From NCBI GenBank assembly GCA_027924585.1, contig BSBM01000179.1, forward strand, positions 13,244,501 through 13,308,500: a stretch of DNA of 64,000 nucleotides, in the 5' to 3' direction. Position 1 is the stretch's first letter, and the number at the start of each line of letters is the position of its first letter. The position numbers and the translations under genes were made by a program. The notes under the pieces are model-generated. The model was not told the origin of the DNA and did not search any database. It worked only from the letters and a program-made list of their open reading frames with translations. This stretch comes from Larix kaempferi (lineage: Eukaryota; Streptophyta; Pinopsida; Pinales; Pinaceae). Positions 34,055 through 45,655 of this stretch are shown one piece after another.

Positions 34055-35378
34055 TAAAAGCAAAATTTACATACCCAATTATACAGAAATCAAGTTAACT
34101 ATTTTAAGTGAATTACACAAGCAACCCTATTCAGGGCACCAAGGGTATCAAAAGATGATTACCATGATTAGGAAGGATTTCTTTTGGCCAAACATGAAAA
34201 AGGAAGTAGCAGAATATTTGGCTTGCTGCTCAGAATGCCAGCAAATCAAGGCTGAACACCAACATCCAGCAGGATTGTTTCAGCCATTACCCGTTCTGAA
34301 ATGGAAGTGGGAAACGATCAGTATGGATTTTATAACTAGCTTACCAAAAAATTTCAGACAGCATGATTCGATCATGGTTGTAGTAGACAAGTTAAGCAAA
34401 GTTTCTCACTTTATTCCTGTGAAGTCTACCTATAAAGTTGTTGACATTGCAGATATTTTCATGAAGGAGATATTCAAGCTACATAGCATACCAAAGGTGA
34501 TAGTCTCGGATAGAAACGCAAAGTTTACAAGTAATTTCTGGAAGGCTTTGTTTAAGGGTTTGGGAATCCAGTTGGATTTTAGCACTACATACCATCCACA
34601 AACGGATGGGCAGACTGAAAGATTCAACCAAATTTTGGAAGACATGCTGAGAATGTATGTAATGGACAACCCCAGTAAATGGGAAGATTATTTACATTTA
34701 CTCGAATTTGCTTACAATAATAATTTTCAAGTTTCTGCAAGTATGAGTCCATTTGAAGTTTTATATGGACGTAAGTGGAACGCTCCAATATTGTGGAGCA
34801 ACCCAGTAGATGGGTTAATGTTAGGACCTTAACTTTTAAGAGAAATGGAACTAACTGTGCAACAGGTACAATAGAACTTAAAGGATTCCCAAGATAGGCA
34901 GAAAATGTATGTTGATTTAAAACGAACTCCTGGAGAGTTCCAGGTGGGTGATCATGTTTATATAAAGGTAAAGCCTAAGAAAACCTCCTTAAGCTTGGGT
35001 AGGTATTCAAAGTTGGCACCCAGGTATTGCGGGCCATTTGAAATGTTAACAAAGATAAGACCAGTTGCATATCAATTAGCTTTACCACCTAACATTAAGG
35101 TGCATAATGTATTTCATGTTTCTATACTGAAAAGATATGTTCATGATGCCTCACACGTAATTGATTGGAATGTAATCTAGTTGGAACCAGAAGGAGAGTT
35201 CCAAGTGGGACAGGAATGCATTCTCGACAGGCAAGATATTTTTCTCCGGAACTATAGCATCGGACAAGTCAAGGTGAAATGGAAGCACCTTAGTCCGGAA
35301 GAGGCTACTTGGTAACTAGAAAGTCATATGCGGAAGGCATATCCAGGCTGGTTCCAAGATGATCATATGGAAGAATAA
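34035..35378 (+). pseudogene. Integrase and chromodomain of Tekay-like element
   Basis: The HHCC finger reads H...SGHQGYQKM...CCSECQQIK. The DDE core has D in ISMDFITSLP, D in VIVSDRNAKF, then 35 residues to E in DGQTERFNQ. The core is complete to 34832 with no stop, the best preserved part of the element. After stops near 34830 and 34874 come [21 protein letters not shown] and [11 protein letters not shown]. After a stop at 35178 comes a chromodomain (QVKVKWKHLSPEEATW, stop, then YPGWF) ending at 35378. Confidence 0.93.
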
Positions 35379-35414
35379 AGCAAGGCTGTAACACCGAAGA
35401 CGGTGTTACCTTCT

Positions 35415-35427
35415 AAGGGGAGTTGTA
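35415..35427 (+). other. Polypurine tract of Tekay-like element
   Basis: AAGGGGAGTTGTA directly before the 3' LTR start TGTAACACCCC. Confidence 0.8.
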
Positions 35428-38400
35428 TGTAACACCCCCAGAAATAATAAATATTTTTATTTCTGTTGGAAAAGAATAATTAAAAATAATTATTTTTATT
35501 TTTATTATTTTTTACTGAAAAGTCAAAAATAGAACAATTTGTATTGAGAATACTTTTATTTTAATAAAATATAATAAAGGAGGGGAACAAGAATGGATAT
35601 AGTTGTTGAAGAGTGTTTGTTGAACTACAAGAGGAAAAGGACAAATGGATGAAGCAGTTATAGATGCAGGAGGCATCATCCCTAAAAATCAAGTCACCAC
35701 TCCTAGTTGAGTGCTAAAGAGCAATAGGCTCATAAATGACCAAGTCCTAGGAAAAATACTAGAAATAGTATGTCCATGAGCAGTAGGAGTCTAGCATTGG
35801 ATAGGGATTGATATTTCCAATGCAAGAGATGGAGCATTGAGGAAATTTTTCTCTTGTATTTCATAGAACAGGCTCGGGGGGTTCTGGAGATTGATTGCTC
35901 TAGGAGTTGGTTGGGTGGAACAGCGAACCCATTCTTTTTTTCCCAGCTTTGGTGCCATGTTCTAGTCATATACTATAGAGTAGATTTAAAATTATTATTC
36001 TGCATTGTATTTTAAATTTGAATCGTTGTGTACTTCATTTTTGTTAATGATTTCTTTATTTAAATTATAGAATCGTCATAGTTAATATTTGTTTAGATCC
36101 ACGAGAGAATCTAGGTTAGTATAGTGAATTGATAATTCTATTATAGCAATGAATTTAACTTAAATTACCATAGTAACCGAATACAGGGTGAATCGCACAT
36201 GTTTAATTTTCCCATGGTTATCAGTCATTTATATTTACAAATAGACTAAATCATCTTTGAACGAGACTCGACAAGTGATTATAGAAACTTCTTAGAAAAC
36301 AGAGTACACATACTGAAACTCATCATTATTTCTAGCATAAAAGTAAAATAATTATATAAAAGTCAAATGATAGATTACCATTATTACAATCAATAGGATT
36401 TCTAGGGTTAGGCAAAACGACTGATTGAAATGCACAACTAAATATAGTAACATCATTATGGAAACTTATTCCTGCGGTGTAGCACAATTGAAATTACTGG
36501 TTCCAAACCCTAACCTTTTCAGAAATAGGAATACGAACTCAACCAGAATCAAATAGTAAATTTCGAAACAATTGCAGGTCAAGCCGAAGAGGGCTCTCTA
36601 CTTGAATACAAACAGATTAATAAAATCCTAAATCCCATTGGAATAAATCCTTCACAACTTTAACCTTTACATTTTCACATTTTAAACTATCCACCAAGTT
36701 GCGAACTCGCAAGGGTTTTCCAAACTAAATATTTAAGGGATAAACCCTGTTACATAAAGATTTGAATGCATTCACCATGCTCATGGAATATGCCCAGTTT
36801 TAGGGCTAAATACTTAACACGTTTATTTTTAAAACAAATTTAACAGTCACCCTACATACAAAGCACACGTATCCATTAAGAGTAACGATTAACTTTTGCA
36901 ACATTGCAGTATCAAAATGTAAAGATAAGAAAGACAGTCATCATATTAACTAGTGAAGCAAACATCTCATAAACCCCAGGATAGAAGATCAACATAGAAA
37001 CTTCCAGGTGGTCATCCAATTCTTATACAAGCATGTAAAATCAGAATCGTTGTAAGCCATAAATATATGTATATATATATATACATCGATGCGAATTCAA
37101 GTCTTTATAATTAAAAGCATTCAAAACAAAATCTAGAACAATATTTATACGTTGGTCAAAACCCCAATTTGGGCATTAAATCCATAAGCGGTTTTAAATA
37201 ACCATGAAGTACAAACTTCTCTTCAACCATAGAACAAATATGTTGGAGGTTACAAATTCTAACTATAGAGCTTCACAAGCTAAATCATTCTTCTATTTTT
37301 ATCCAAGATATCAAACATAACCAGCAAGCTCAAGTGCTTCCACAAACGTGTAAATAGGAGCTGACAAGGGAACCGACAAACAAGGTCCAAGGCTTACCTT
37401 GGAAGTCAAACACCAGGTCGTTCTGCATCCACCCTTACGTGCCAGTCACAAACCAGGAATGCATGAGAACCCTCCTGTCGAACAAATGCACATAATTTAT
37501 AGGTTAAAAACGTATAAAGTGGCGAATGGAAAGAATTAGAGAAAAACGCTTAGAAGACAACCTTACCTCAATAAATGTGTTCACAGCCGAAACCAGAAAG
37601 ATGCCTAGAGTTCCACAATGTAGCTAGCATGGTCGAGAGTATCTTAGGATTCTTTCATGGTCAAATATCAGCACAGAGAAGGTGCAGGGTTACCATGGCA
37701 GCCGAGTGAGATCTCGGCTCTCCTACTCCCATGCAAAGAACCAACAACGATTCAAAACCCAACGAGATTTTAGCCTTCTGTCTCGTGAAATGTGATGTTC
37801 ACATGCCAGCATTAATGAACCAGCTGGCTCCCACTTTAATTGAATGGTTCACCCACTTTGTATAGTCTCTCACCCATGGTTTATGTTCCTCTCCTTTTAG
37901 CATTTTTTCCACCACCTTGGTCATTCATGCATACATGGAATTGTTAATTTTATTACAATGCTAGGGATTAAAGACTCTTAGTCTAGTCGTGTCCCCCATA
38001 GTGGAGCTAGGTCACTTTAATGACTTACAAGTATTTTACTGAGCAGTTTGTATTTTGACACTTTTATGAAACCATAACCTAGTTTAACCTTTCATGTTGG
38101 AGGCACAAACTTGTAACATGTGGAAAAGAATCAACATGCTTTAGCTTCACAAGCTAAGTAAGCCTCAGGCCTGGTTGAGGAATCCCTTGTCGCATAATAA
38201 GAAAATAACCACATTCAGTTAAGTAAGTCACCATAAATGCTTTGACATGACCCTTAAAAATATCAATGCAGACGCTAAAAACAAGTTGACATGCTTGTTA
38301 CGAAATAATGAGTTCATAATCATATTAATAGGTCTAGATTTCTTTTAACAAATACAACATCATTAAACATAAGACTATTCAATGATAATGTGTGTCGTCA

Positions 38401-38495
38401 TTAGGAGTTGCACAAATACTTTTTGCCTAGTAATTCCATCTTTTGTACCATATGGAATTTTTTTATTTTATTTTGTGAATTTGAAGGTTATTACA
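35428..38495 (+). repeat. 3' LTR of Tekay-like element
   Basis: Partner of 20099-23158 throughout, ending GTTATTACA, followed by TAAAC. Confidence 0.95.
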
Positions 38496-39382
38496 TAAAC
38501 ATATTTCCCCTTCCAAACATGTGTGTTCATGCTTGTAGCAGATTCAGTTATTTATTGATATTCATTAAATAATATTTTTATGCTCTATTTGAACTTCAAT
38601 CTTTTATTTGTATCCAAATATGTTTGTGGAAGGTTTTGAGTTGGTTTTACAAGTCCTTGGACTGAAGATCTGGAGAAAGCTCAAGGGTTCAAGGAAAGCT
38701 TGCCACCAACCTTCATAAAAAGGTGCATACAATCCCTCTCCCTAAATCCTTCATATATTTTTGTTTGATATTAGTTGATAATCAAGCGTCTTTTATGTGC
38801 ATAATCAACCCTTAGATGTTTTCTTTTTCAACCCTAGTATGTTGGTGACCTCATCCCTAGTCATTAGGATAAATTTTCTTACAACAAAAATGACGAATGT
38901 GTTGGGGAGAAATCCTGTCTTCTTTGGGGTTTCCAAGTTTATTTCTCCAATTTGCTTGAAGTTCTAAGTATATTTTCAAGTTAAGAATGGTATTAGCACT
39001 TTAATAGACACTTCCACTATTAATTTTTTGAGTTGGAATTTCATTTTTGATATTTTCAATACCCACACGTAGGTGACCCTTATGAAAGTTGTGTGTCTAC
39101 TAGAAACATGTAAGTTAATGGTATCCTCACCAGTGTGTTACACCCTACTGTGTTAGTACTTCACCAACATGTGCCTCCTGTAGGTGGTGTTTTCATTTTT
39201 GGCCTTACCTGAGAATTTTTTGTTGGGTTTTTGGAAGTCTTTGTTGGTATTTGGTCTGGTTAAGACCCCTTGTAAGCAGGGATAATTTTAAGAACCCCCC
39301 TCAAAGTTATATGTATAATAAATGGGCGAATATCCCTGATATATAGGAAAATTTTAAGTCTATCTTATCAATAATATAATAT
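38496..39382. other. Unassigned DNA right of Tekay-like element
   Basis: Continuation of the sequence at 19459-20098. No gene. About 200 bp of it (38681-38885) recur at 61020-61218. Confidence 0.4.
38681..38885 (+). repeat. Dispersed repeat, copy 1
   Basis: Shares long runs with 61020-61218, for example TCAAGGAAAGCTTG, CATAAAAAGGTGCATA, GTGCATAATCAACCCTTAGA and TATGTTGGTGA in the same order. Confidence 0.75.
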
Positions 39383-39573
39383 GTATATATAATGTTTTGG
39401 CTAATATTTCATTCTATTATAGAATCTTGTAAAATATTGGTGAATCTATCCCTAAATTATGAGATATTGTAAAATGTTGGTGAATATTTAACTAAATTAT
39501 AAAATATTGTAAAAACTTGGTGAGTCTTTCATCAAATTATAAAACCTTGTAACGTCTTGGTGAATATTTTTCC
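39383..39573 (+). repeat. 40-bp tandem repeat, about five copies
   Basis: Units starting at 39421, 39461, 39501 and 39541, plus a diverged one at 39383. Shared core TTGTAAAAT-TTGGTGAAT followed by AAATTAT. AT-rich; no coding meaning apparent. Confidence 0.8.
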
Positions 39574-41234
39574 AGGAAGACTCAACTTTTGATTCTACAA
39601 ATTACTAAGGTAGTGCAATAGAAGAGCATATACTAGAGTTCAAATCTATATTCTTTCGACTCCTAGAATATCGAATGAGAAAATGCATGAATGAGAATAG
39701 GAGGGATTTATTTATACATTTAAGAAGCATTATTCAGTCACTCACGACTAAAGGTATTGATGAAACACAAATGCACTAACTAGATTCAATGCAAGTGGGG
39801 ACTACACTTTTTATGTTGTCCCTTAATGGTCCAATATACATGTGGGGACCCAAATCTTAACAGACCGACAAACTAATATATTTGAACACTTTACACTATG
39901 GAGTGATTATGGAACCCACAAACCATTATTACAACTTCGAGTCTTATTGAGACCTACAACCTTAATATAGTGCATAAATTCTCAATTATCTTATTTTCCA
40001 AACCTCCCATATTTAAGCTACCCTCTAAGAAAATAGTTAACCTGCATATTTGTTTATAGATATGAATACCACTTTTTCCTTTCTTTTGTTGCCAACCAAA
40101 ATCCGAATTATCTCGTTTGATTGAGAATTTTTAGAGTTAATTAGAAACTTGCAAGGGTTATTAGAAATAATAAAATACACTAATAGGAATAGAAATCACA
40201 TTAATGCATCATCACGTGTATCATTAGAACTACTCCATTAAAGACTACTTTCTCTCAGATAAACTGAGGTGGTGTTTGTATCCATGTCCTTGAAATTTTC
40301 AAAACAATGCAAACTGTTGCAAAACTGGTTTAGCACCATCATTGAATGCAAAAGACAATATATCAAATAGAATAATGTCTACATCTCAGGTCCAACATGC
40401 CTTGTACATATTATATATAATCATGATGGAAATGAAATATCATGTTCCAACTAAATCATATATTCATCATACATAACTAGATCCATTTCTGGATGATGAT
40501 AGTAATTACACATCAAAACAAATCACCAAAAACCATTTTACTTATGAATGACCCTTACAAAAAACAAAATACCGTAAAACAAATACCAAACCCAAGAAAT
40601 TTATGTTATAGATAAAATTGATGGATTTGGAAATACAAATAAAAAATATGCTAGTCACGAGCTTCTCAATACAAATAAAATAATCTTCCAGAACGCTTTG
40701 GAAAAATTTGTAGGAAGACAGTGCCAAAATAATTACCATACCACTGTAGCCCCACAATTTAATAATCAGTGTGCATTCATTTATGTTACAAATGTCCCAA
40801 ACATCAGCAATACCAAACAAAAAATCAGAACATACACACTCTCATGAATGCCTCAGGTCCAATATCAATTGCGGGGAAAGATCCTAATAAAAGCATATTT
40901 TAAACAACTGGGTCAAATTTAGTTTGAATATATAAAAAACATGTGGGATCTCTCCATCAAGAGTAAGAGCTACTGATAATGTATAAATGCCATTCCATGG
41001 TTTAAACATGACAAGGCATAAAATAAATCATATATTCTGAGCTCTATAACGCTTTCATGAAACCAAAACTCCTAGGATAGATAAAAACCCTATCAACACC
41101 GAATGAGCACTAAGAATCAAGAGCACCCTAGAATTCAACGGGCCTTAGAAAGAACCCATGATCAAAAAACATGATAAAAGGAAAATTTACAATATAATAA
41201 TCTATTACAGTTGCATGTAAAAGGCATAAAAACC
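39574..41234. other. AT-rich intergenic DNA, no gene seen
   Basis: Only short chance frames (for example a 92-codon minus frame at 40542-40820 without any domain). Confidence 0.4.
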
Positions 41235-41278
41235 ATGATAAAAATCATTAGAGGAAATTTGGGGTCTAAAATGGGCCT
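41235..41278 (+). repeat. Inverted repeat arm, partner at 45721-45765
   Basis: ATTAGAGGAAATTTGGGGTC and the following TAAAATGGGCC are matched on the opposite strand at 45721-45755 with two mismatches over about 31 bp. The two arms are 4.5 kb apart and enclose the LINE, the hairpin and the palindromic modules. Confidence 0.6.
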
Positions 41279-43045
41279 TTTTTTTTTAACAGTAAGATGG
41301 TGAACCTTCTATTAATCAAAATTATGGAACATAGTATACAATCAACAGTTGGTGATCCCAAAAAGGGCCAACCGGAAGAAGACTTTCCTTAAAAGCTTCA
41401 TAGACTAACTAACATAAAACACTGAGACACTCTCTTCCAAGAGGGTGCTAACTATGCAGAGACAATTTTGGATCCTTTTTCTTTTTTCTGACATCGATCC
41501 ATCCTGATGACTGATCAAGAGTTGGCTGCGTGGGAGTTAAGGTCAGCTGATGCTGGGAGTATTCAGGAATGCCCCGAGAGCGAGCTAATCCTGCTTCTTT
41601 GTCACTATCAGAGTTGTCTGATTCATGAGGACGCTTCGGGCCACCTGTGGAGGAAATTCCAGCTAGGTCCATGTTCATCGCCTCCCCACAAGAAGGGGGT
41701 TCTCCGAAGTCCTCCTGAGGAAATTCCGGATCACTAACTTGCTGATGGATGAGTGTGGCGAATTCGTCCTAGGAGCCTAGAAGGGTGGATCTCTTGGCAT
41801 GCCCTCCTTTGTGTCCATGGTGGGTTGTTTCCTCTGATTCTTACTTTCATGCCATCCATGTTGCTGCCTTTTCGTGGAGTGAGTCAAAGAAGAAGGGAAG
41901 TCTCTTTGCAAGTGCCCTGGTTGCTGACAGGATCTACATCTGAAGGCTGTGTTTTCGTAATCAAGGGGCTGAGCCAAGACATAATCTTCACACCAAACGA
42001 TGTTAATCTTATCTGGAAGTCCCTTGCTTAGATCCAGCTCCACGCAAGTGTGAGCAAAGGTAGCTAGCCCCTTCGATAATCTGTCTATGGCCTCTTTGAT
42101 GAACTTCACTTAGGAGTCACCAATGGTTACAAAGGATTCTGGATACCAAAACTACAGGGGGGGTTTGGGAGTCTTACCCAAACCGGAGTGGTCATTGCTA
42201 TAGCTGTTAAGGGGTTAAAACAAGGGTACCATTTCCTCATAGACAGTCCCGAGTTCCCCCATAACCAAGGTCATCCCTCCAAGATTTGGTTATGGTGAAT
42301 CTTAGTTTCAAAATGAACAATGAAAAAACCTTTGGAGCACAGGAGGAGCTCCAGGTACGTCCCCCACATTTGCTTGAGCCAATATCTCAAATTACTAATG
42401 AGGGCCATAGTCCATTAAACCTGCAGATGATAGTAGTATTAACTATCTCACCACATTTTATCATCGAGGTTAGGCCCATCGAGGCTAAGGGAGTCTCCTC
42501 TTGATGCTCCACAATGAATGTCAGGCCTGAGAATGGAGTGGAGGTTCCAGCCTCCTTAGTTTTCACTACTTCAGTGAATGTTCGTCTCTTTGAGGAGGAG
42601 GGTTCAGCTGCTCCTGGTGATCTCCTGTCTCCTCCCCGAAGCCATGCTCCAATGTAGACTGTAGCATACCTACTGATACCACATTCCTCCATCCTAGCTT
42701 CCAGCGACAAGAGACGTCCCTTGAAGCAGAGATGGTGGGTTCTGCTATTAATGCCCTCCCATTCTCTCAGCTTGTTCAAGATGATGCCCACCTGGTTCGA
42801 AGGGCTCAGGAGAAGGCATCTCGAGGAGCCGGACAGCAGCTTAATGAAAAGCGGGAAGCAATGTCCCTTTACGTTTCTATCGCTGGGCATTTTGGTCCTC
42901 CGGGGGTCTCCACGAGCTAGGCCACCGTTCGGTTTAGACACAGTTGCCAGGAGAGCTCGGTGAGCCGCTAAACCGGCGGTATCCTCCTTCAGAGTATTTG
43001 GCGATAGCGGATTTGCCTTGAAAGGCATCTCCATCTTCTTTTTTT
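41279..43045 (-). mobile_element. ORF1-only LINE-derived element
   Basis: Minus strand. It starts near 43045, a few bases before an ATG at 43034, runs through a complete LINE-type ORF1, and ends in a 3' UTR (CACCATCTTACTGTTA) and an A-run seen as T's at 41279-41290 on plus. There is no endonuclease or RT, so ORF2 was lost by internal deletion, leaving a non-autonomous 1.77 kb unit. I could not define target duplications. The left flank matches one arm of an inverted repeat (see 41235-41278). Confidence 0.75.
41448..43034 (-). pseudogene. LINE ORF1: ubiquitin-like region, DUF4283, CCHC knuckle
   Basis: From ATG 43034: about 60 residues of linker, then residues 62-135 (LFIKLLSGSS, NKLREWEGI, LCFKGRLLS, ATVYIGAWLRGG). 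The spacing and terminal LRGG resemble ubiquitin. A K/R/S/T linker follows. After a stop/frameshift near 42390 comes a DUF4283-like region (CSKGFFIVHFETK, TTPVWVRLPNPP). Then 42109-41777 has CVELDLSKGLPDKINIVW, PLDYENTAFRCRSCQQPGH, a CCHC_4 knuckle whose last Cys is now Phe (QRDF). The tail (41678-41448) is hydrophilic and ends GWIDVRKKKKDPK. DUF4283 plus CCHC is normal for plant L1 ORF1; the N-terminal ubiquitin-like part is not what I expect. Two frameshifts and one large gap of register. Confidence 0.75.
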
Positions 43046-43412
43046 TAAATGAGAAAATAAAGACATTTCAAACCATTTTTTGCATACTTTCATAGATTTT
43101 ATGTATAAAAATAATACTATTTAACATTATTTTCCATAAAGTGATGATTCACATATACTTAATAAAAAGTGTACCATATATTTGTAAATAACATATTAAA
43201 AACATAATATTTATTCCTAAAATAAAATCTTAAAGCCAAAACATTACAAAAGTACCTCATCAAAGATTTGTCAAATTTAACATTTTCCTTGATAACACAA
43301 AAGTAATAAAAAATATTATCAAATCAAAATCTTTCATTAGAATTGACATTTTCTGGAGCTTGGTTCTCTTTCTAGACCTCAATGTGCTATGTCATGAAAA
43401 TATACCCCTTAT

Positions 43413-43590
43413 CAACTTCAAGATATATAACCAAATTAAAACTCCTAAATCAAAATTTAATAAATTAATAATAGATATACTTTAAAAAAATTTAAAAATT
43501 ACAACTTCAAGATATATAACCAAATTAAAACTCCTAAATCAAAATTTAATAAATTAATAATAAATATACTTTAAAAAAATTTAAAAACTA
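43413..43590 (+). repeat. Two-copy 89-bp tandem duplication
   Basis: CAACTTCAAGATATATAACC begins at 43413 and again at 43502. The copies are almost identical, so this is fairly recent. Confidence 0.9.
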
Positions 43591-43639
43591 CAGTAAACTT
43601 TAAAAATCAAAATTAAACACTTAAAAATACAAATAAAAA

Positions 43640-44420
43640 ATATATTAAGAAATTAAAATACATAAACCATATAAAAAATAATAACACTAAAAAACAAATA
43701 TTAAAAAAATAATAACAACAAAATATAACAAAACAAATAAAAACAATAACAAAACAAATACTAAAAAAACATAACAAATAATAATTATAAAATACATTAC
43801 AAATAATAATAAAAAATAAAATAACAAAAAAATTATTAAAAACACATTAAAAATAAAATAATTAAAAAAAACATAAGGAAAACACAAATAATAATAAAAT
43901 ATAACATAACAAAAAAATAGTTAAAAAATAACAAAACACAAATAATAATTAAGATATAACATAACAAAATAATAATTAAAACAAAACATAATCAAACTTT
44001 AATGTGCATATATGGGAGGGCGTGATTCCCAGAATCAAGCCCCCGTACAAAGCCCCGAAACATCCGTTCAAACCCTCCCATATATGTGGTTATGTTTTTG
44101 TTTTAATTATTATTTTGTTATGTTATATCTTATTATTATTTGTGTTTTGTTTTTTTTTTAATTATTTTTTTTTTATATTATATTTTATTATTATTTGTGT
44201 TTTCTTTATAATTTTTTAATTATTTTTTTGTTATATTATTTTTTATTTTTATTTTACGTTATTTTAATAAAGTTTTTTATTATGTTTTTTTTAATTGTTT
44301 TGTTTTTATATAGTTTTTTAAATCTTTGTTTTTTTATATAGTTTTGTTTTAGTTATAATATTTAGTGTAAATTTGTTAAAAAAATTAGGTATGTTTTAAT
44401 TTCTTCATTTAATTATATTT
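43640..44420. repeat. Long AT-rich hairpin (inverted repeat)
   Basis: The arms from about 43640 to 44018 and 44078 to 44420 are reverse complements with moderate divergence. The inner stems are CATATATGGGAGGG and CCCTCCCATATATG. A GC-richer loop of about 60 bp (44019-44077) contains GAATCAAGCCCCCGTACA. Open frames here (43687-43887, 44004-44219) are artefacts of A/T runs. Confidence 0.7.
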
Positions 44421-44804
44421 TATAAAAAAATTAATAAACTATAGCAAGATTAATTTATCTTTTTATTTATTATTTGTTTTTTATATGGTTTAGTTTTTTA
44501 ATATTTGATTTTAAATTTGTATTTTTATATGTTTTGTTTTGTAATTTAAAAAAAAAAAATCATTTTTTTTAATGCTTTATTTTGGTTTTTAATACTTAGT
44601 ATATATATTTTTTAATTTTAGTATATTTTAATTTTTTAAAGCTAATTGTATCTTAAATTTTTTAATTTTCTAATTTTTTTGTTATATAATTGTTTTTAAT
44701 GTGTTTATATCGTTTTTTTGCATTTTTGCATTATTTTACTTTACTTTTAGGAGTTTCATTGTAACGATCTTTGAAACAATGTTTAATTTAAACCATTCGG
44801 AAAA

Positions 44805-45240
44805 TAAGGGTAATTCTAGAAGCACCACTTTTTGATTGAGGGGTTGATTTAGAGTTTTGATTGCAATCACAATGATGGCGGTTTCAAAAAAGTTGTAAAT
44901 TTTATCTTCGATTTGAAAAGTGGTGCTACTCGTAGCACCACTTTGCAAATCGATGGTTGTTTTTATTGTTTTTAACACAAAATATGATTGTTATGGCTAG
45001 ATTTCTTGTCAAGTTGTATAACTTGTTTGTTATTAAGAGATTAAATAAGAGCAATTTCCAATTATGATAAAATCATATAAAAATGCCATTTTTTGAAAAA
45101 GTGTCCTACTAGTAGCATTAGTTTTCAATTTAGAGTTTGATTTTAAGGTTTTTGCAAACAACAATAACAAATGTTTTGGTTCATTTCTATCGTTTTTACC
45201 CCAAATAAAAAAGTGGTGCTACCGGTAGCATCACTTTTTG
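44805..45240 (+). repeat. Repeated modules with 26-30 bp palindromes
   Basis: At 44917-44944 a perfect palindrome has 13-bp arms AAAGTGGTGCTAC around a 2-bp centre. At about 45207-45238 a near-perfect version is centred on CCGG. At about 45097-45125 there is a degraded version centred on CTAG. At 44815-44832 a half copy reads TCTAGAAGCACCACTTT. Similar spacer sequence (TTTGATT...GATTTAGAGTTTGATT) follows several of them. Confidence 0.65.
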
Positions 45241-45418
45241 ATTCTGGGATGTTTTTTGGTGTTTTATTATGCAAAAATATGGGTTTTTATGGTTGGAGTT
45301 CTCGTTTTGAGTATAAAGTTCTCATCAAGTTGTATAATATGTTCCAATAGAATTTCAATGAAATGAGTCAACCATAATGGTTGACTTGAGATATTTGTCA
45401 TAAAAAAAAACTACTTTT

Positions 45419-45640
45419 ATGTTCGTATTTTCAACATATCTCCCTATCCTTTTACTCAAATTTTGAGTGGAAGCACTCATTGGATGTAGAATTTAATTCC
45501 GCATCCAACGAGTGCCCACACTACATACTTTTGATGGACCCCCCACCCCAAAAACAGTAAATACCTAAAAAAACGTGATGATGACATTCTTGCTCGAAAT
45601 TTGAGTAAAAACACGGAGAAATATGTTGAAAATACGAACA
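45419..45640. repeat. Hairpin with about 45-bp arms
   Basis: GTTCGTATTTTCAACATAT...TTTACTCAAATTTTGAG at 45421-45465 is the reverse complement (some mismatches) of 45593-45640. The spacer is about 125 bp. It may be a small MITE; no target duplication was identified. Confidence 0.6.
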
Positions 45641-45655
45641 AAAAATTAGTTTTAT

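Larger units (their letters stand above)
20099..38495 (+). mobile_element. Ty3 chromovirus (Tekay-like) LTR retrotransposon, degenerate, with nested copia
   Basis: LTRs of 3060 bp (20099-23158) and 3068 bp (35428-38495) have TGTAACACCCC starts and GTTATTACA ends. They are flanked by TAGAC/TAAAC (4 of 5 matching). A PBS lies at 23161 and a polypurine tract at 35415. Order is gag, protease, RT, RNase H, integrase, chromodomain, which is Ty3 type. The chromodomain tail (EEATW, then MRKAYPGWF) places it among chromoviruses; long LTRs suggest Tekay (inference). Removing the nested copia at 25308-32685 leaves about 11.0 kb. Three frameshifts (near 25020, 33430, 34045) and at least nine stops make it inactive. 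Confidence 0.9.

Noticed and set aside
43687-44219. Small membrane-protein-like frames rich in F, I, L and Y
   Set aside because: They arise from long A/T runs in the hairpin arms.
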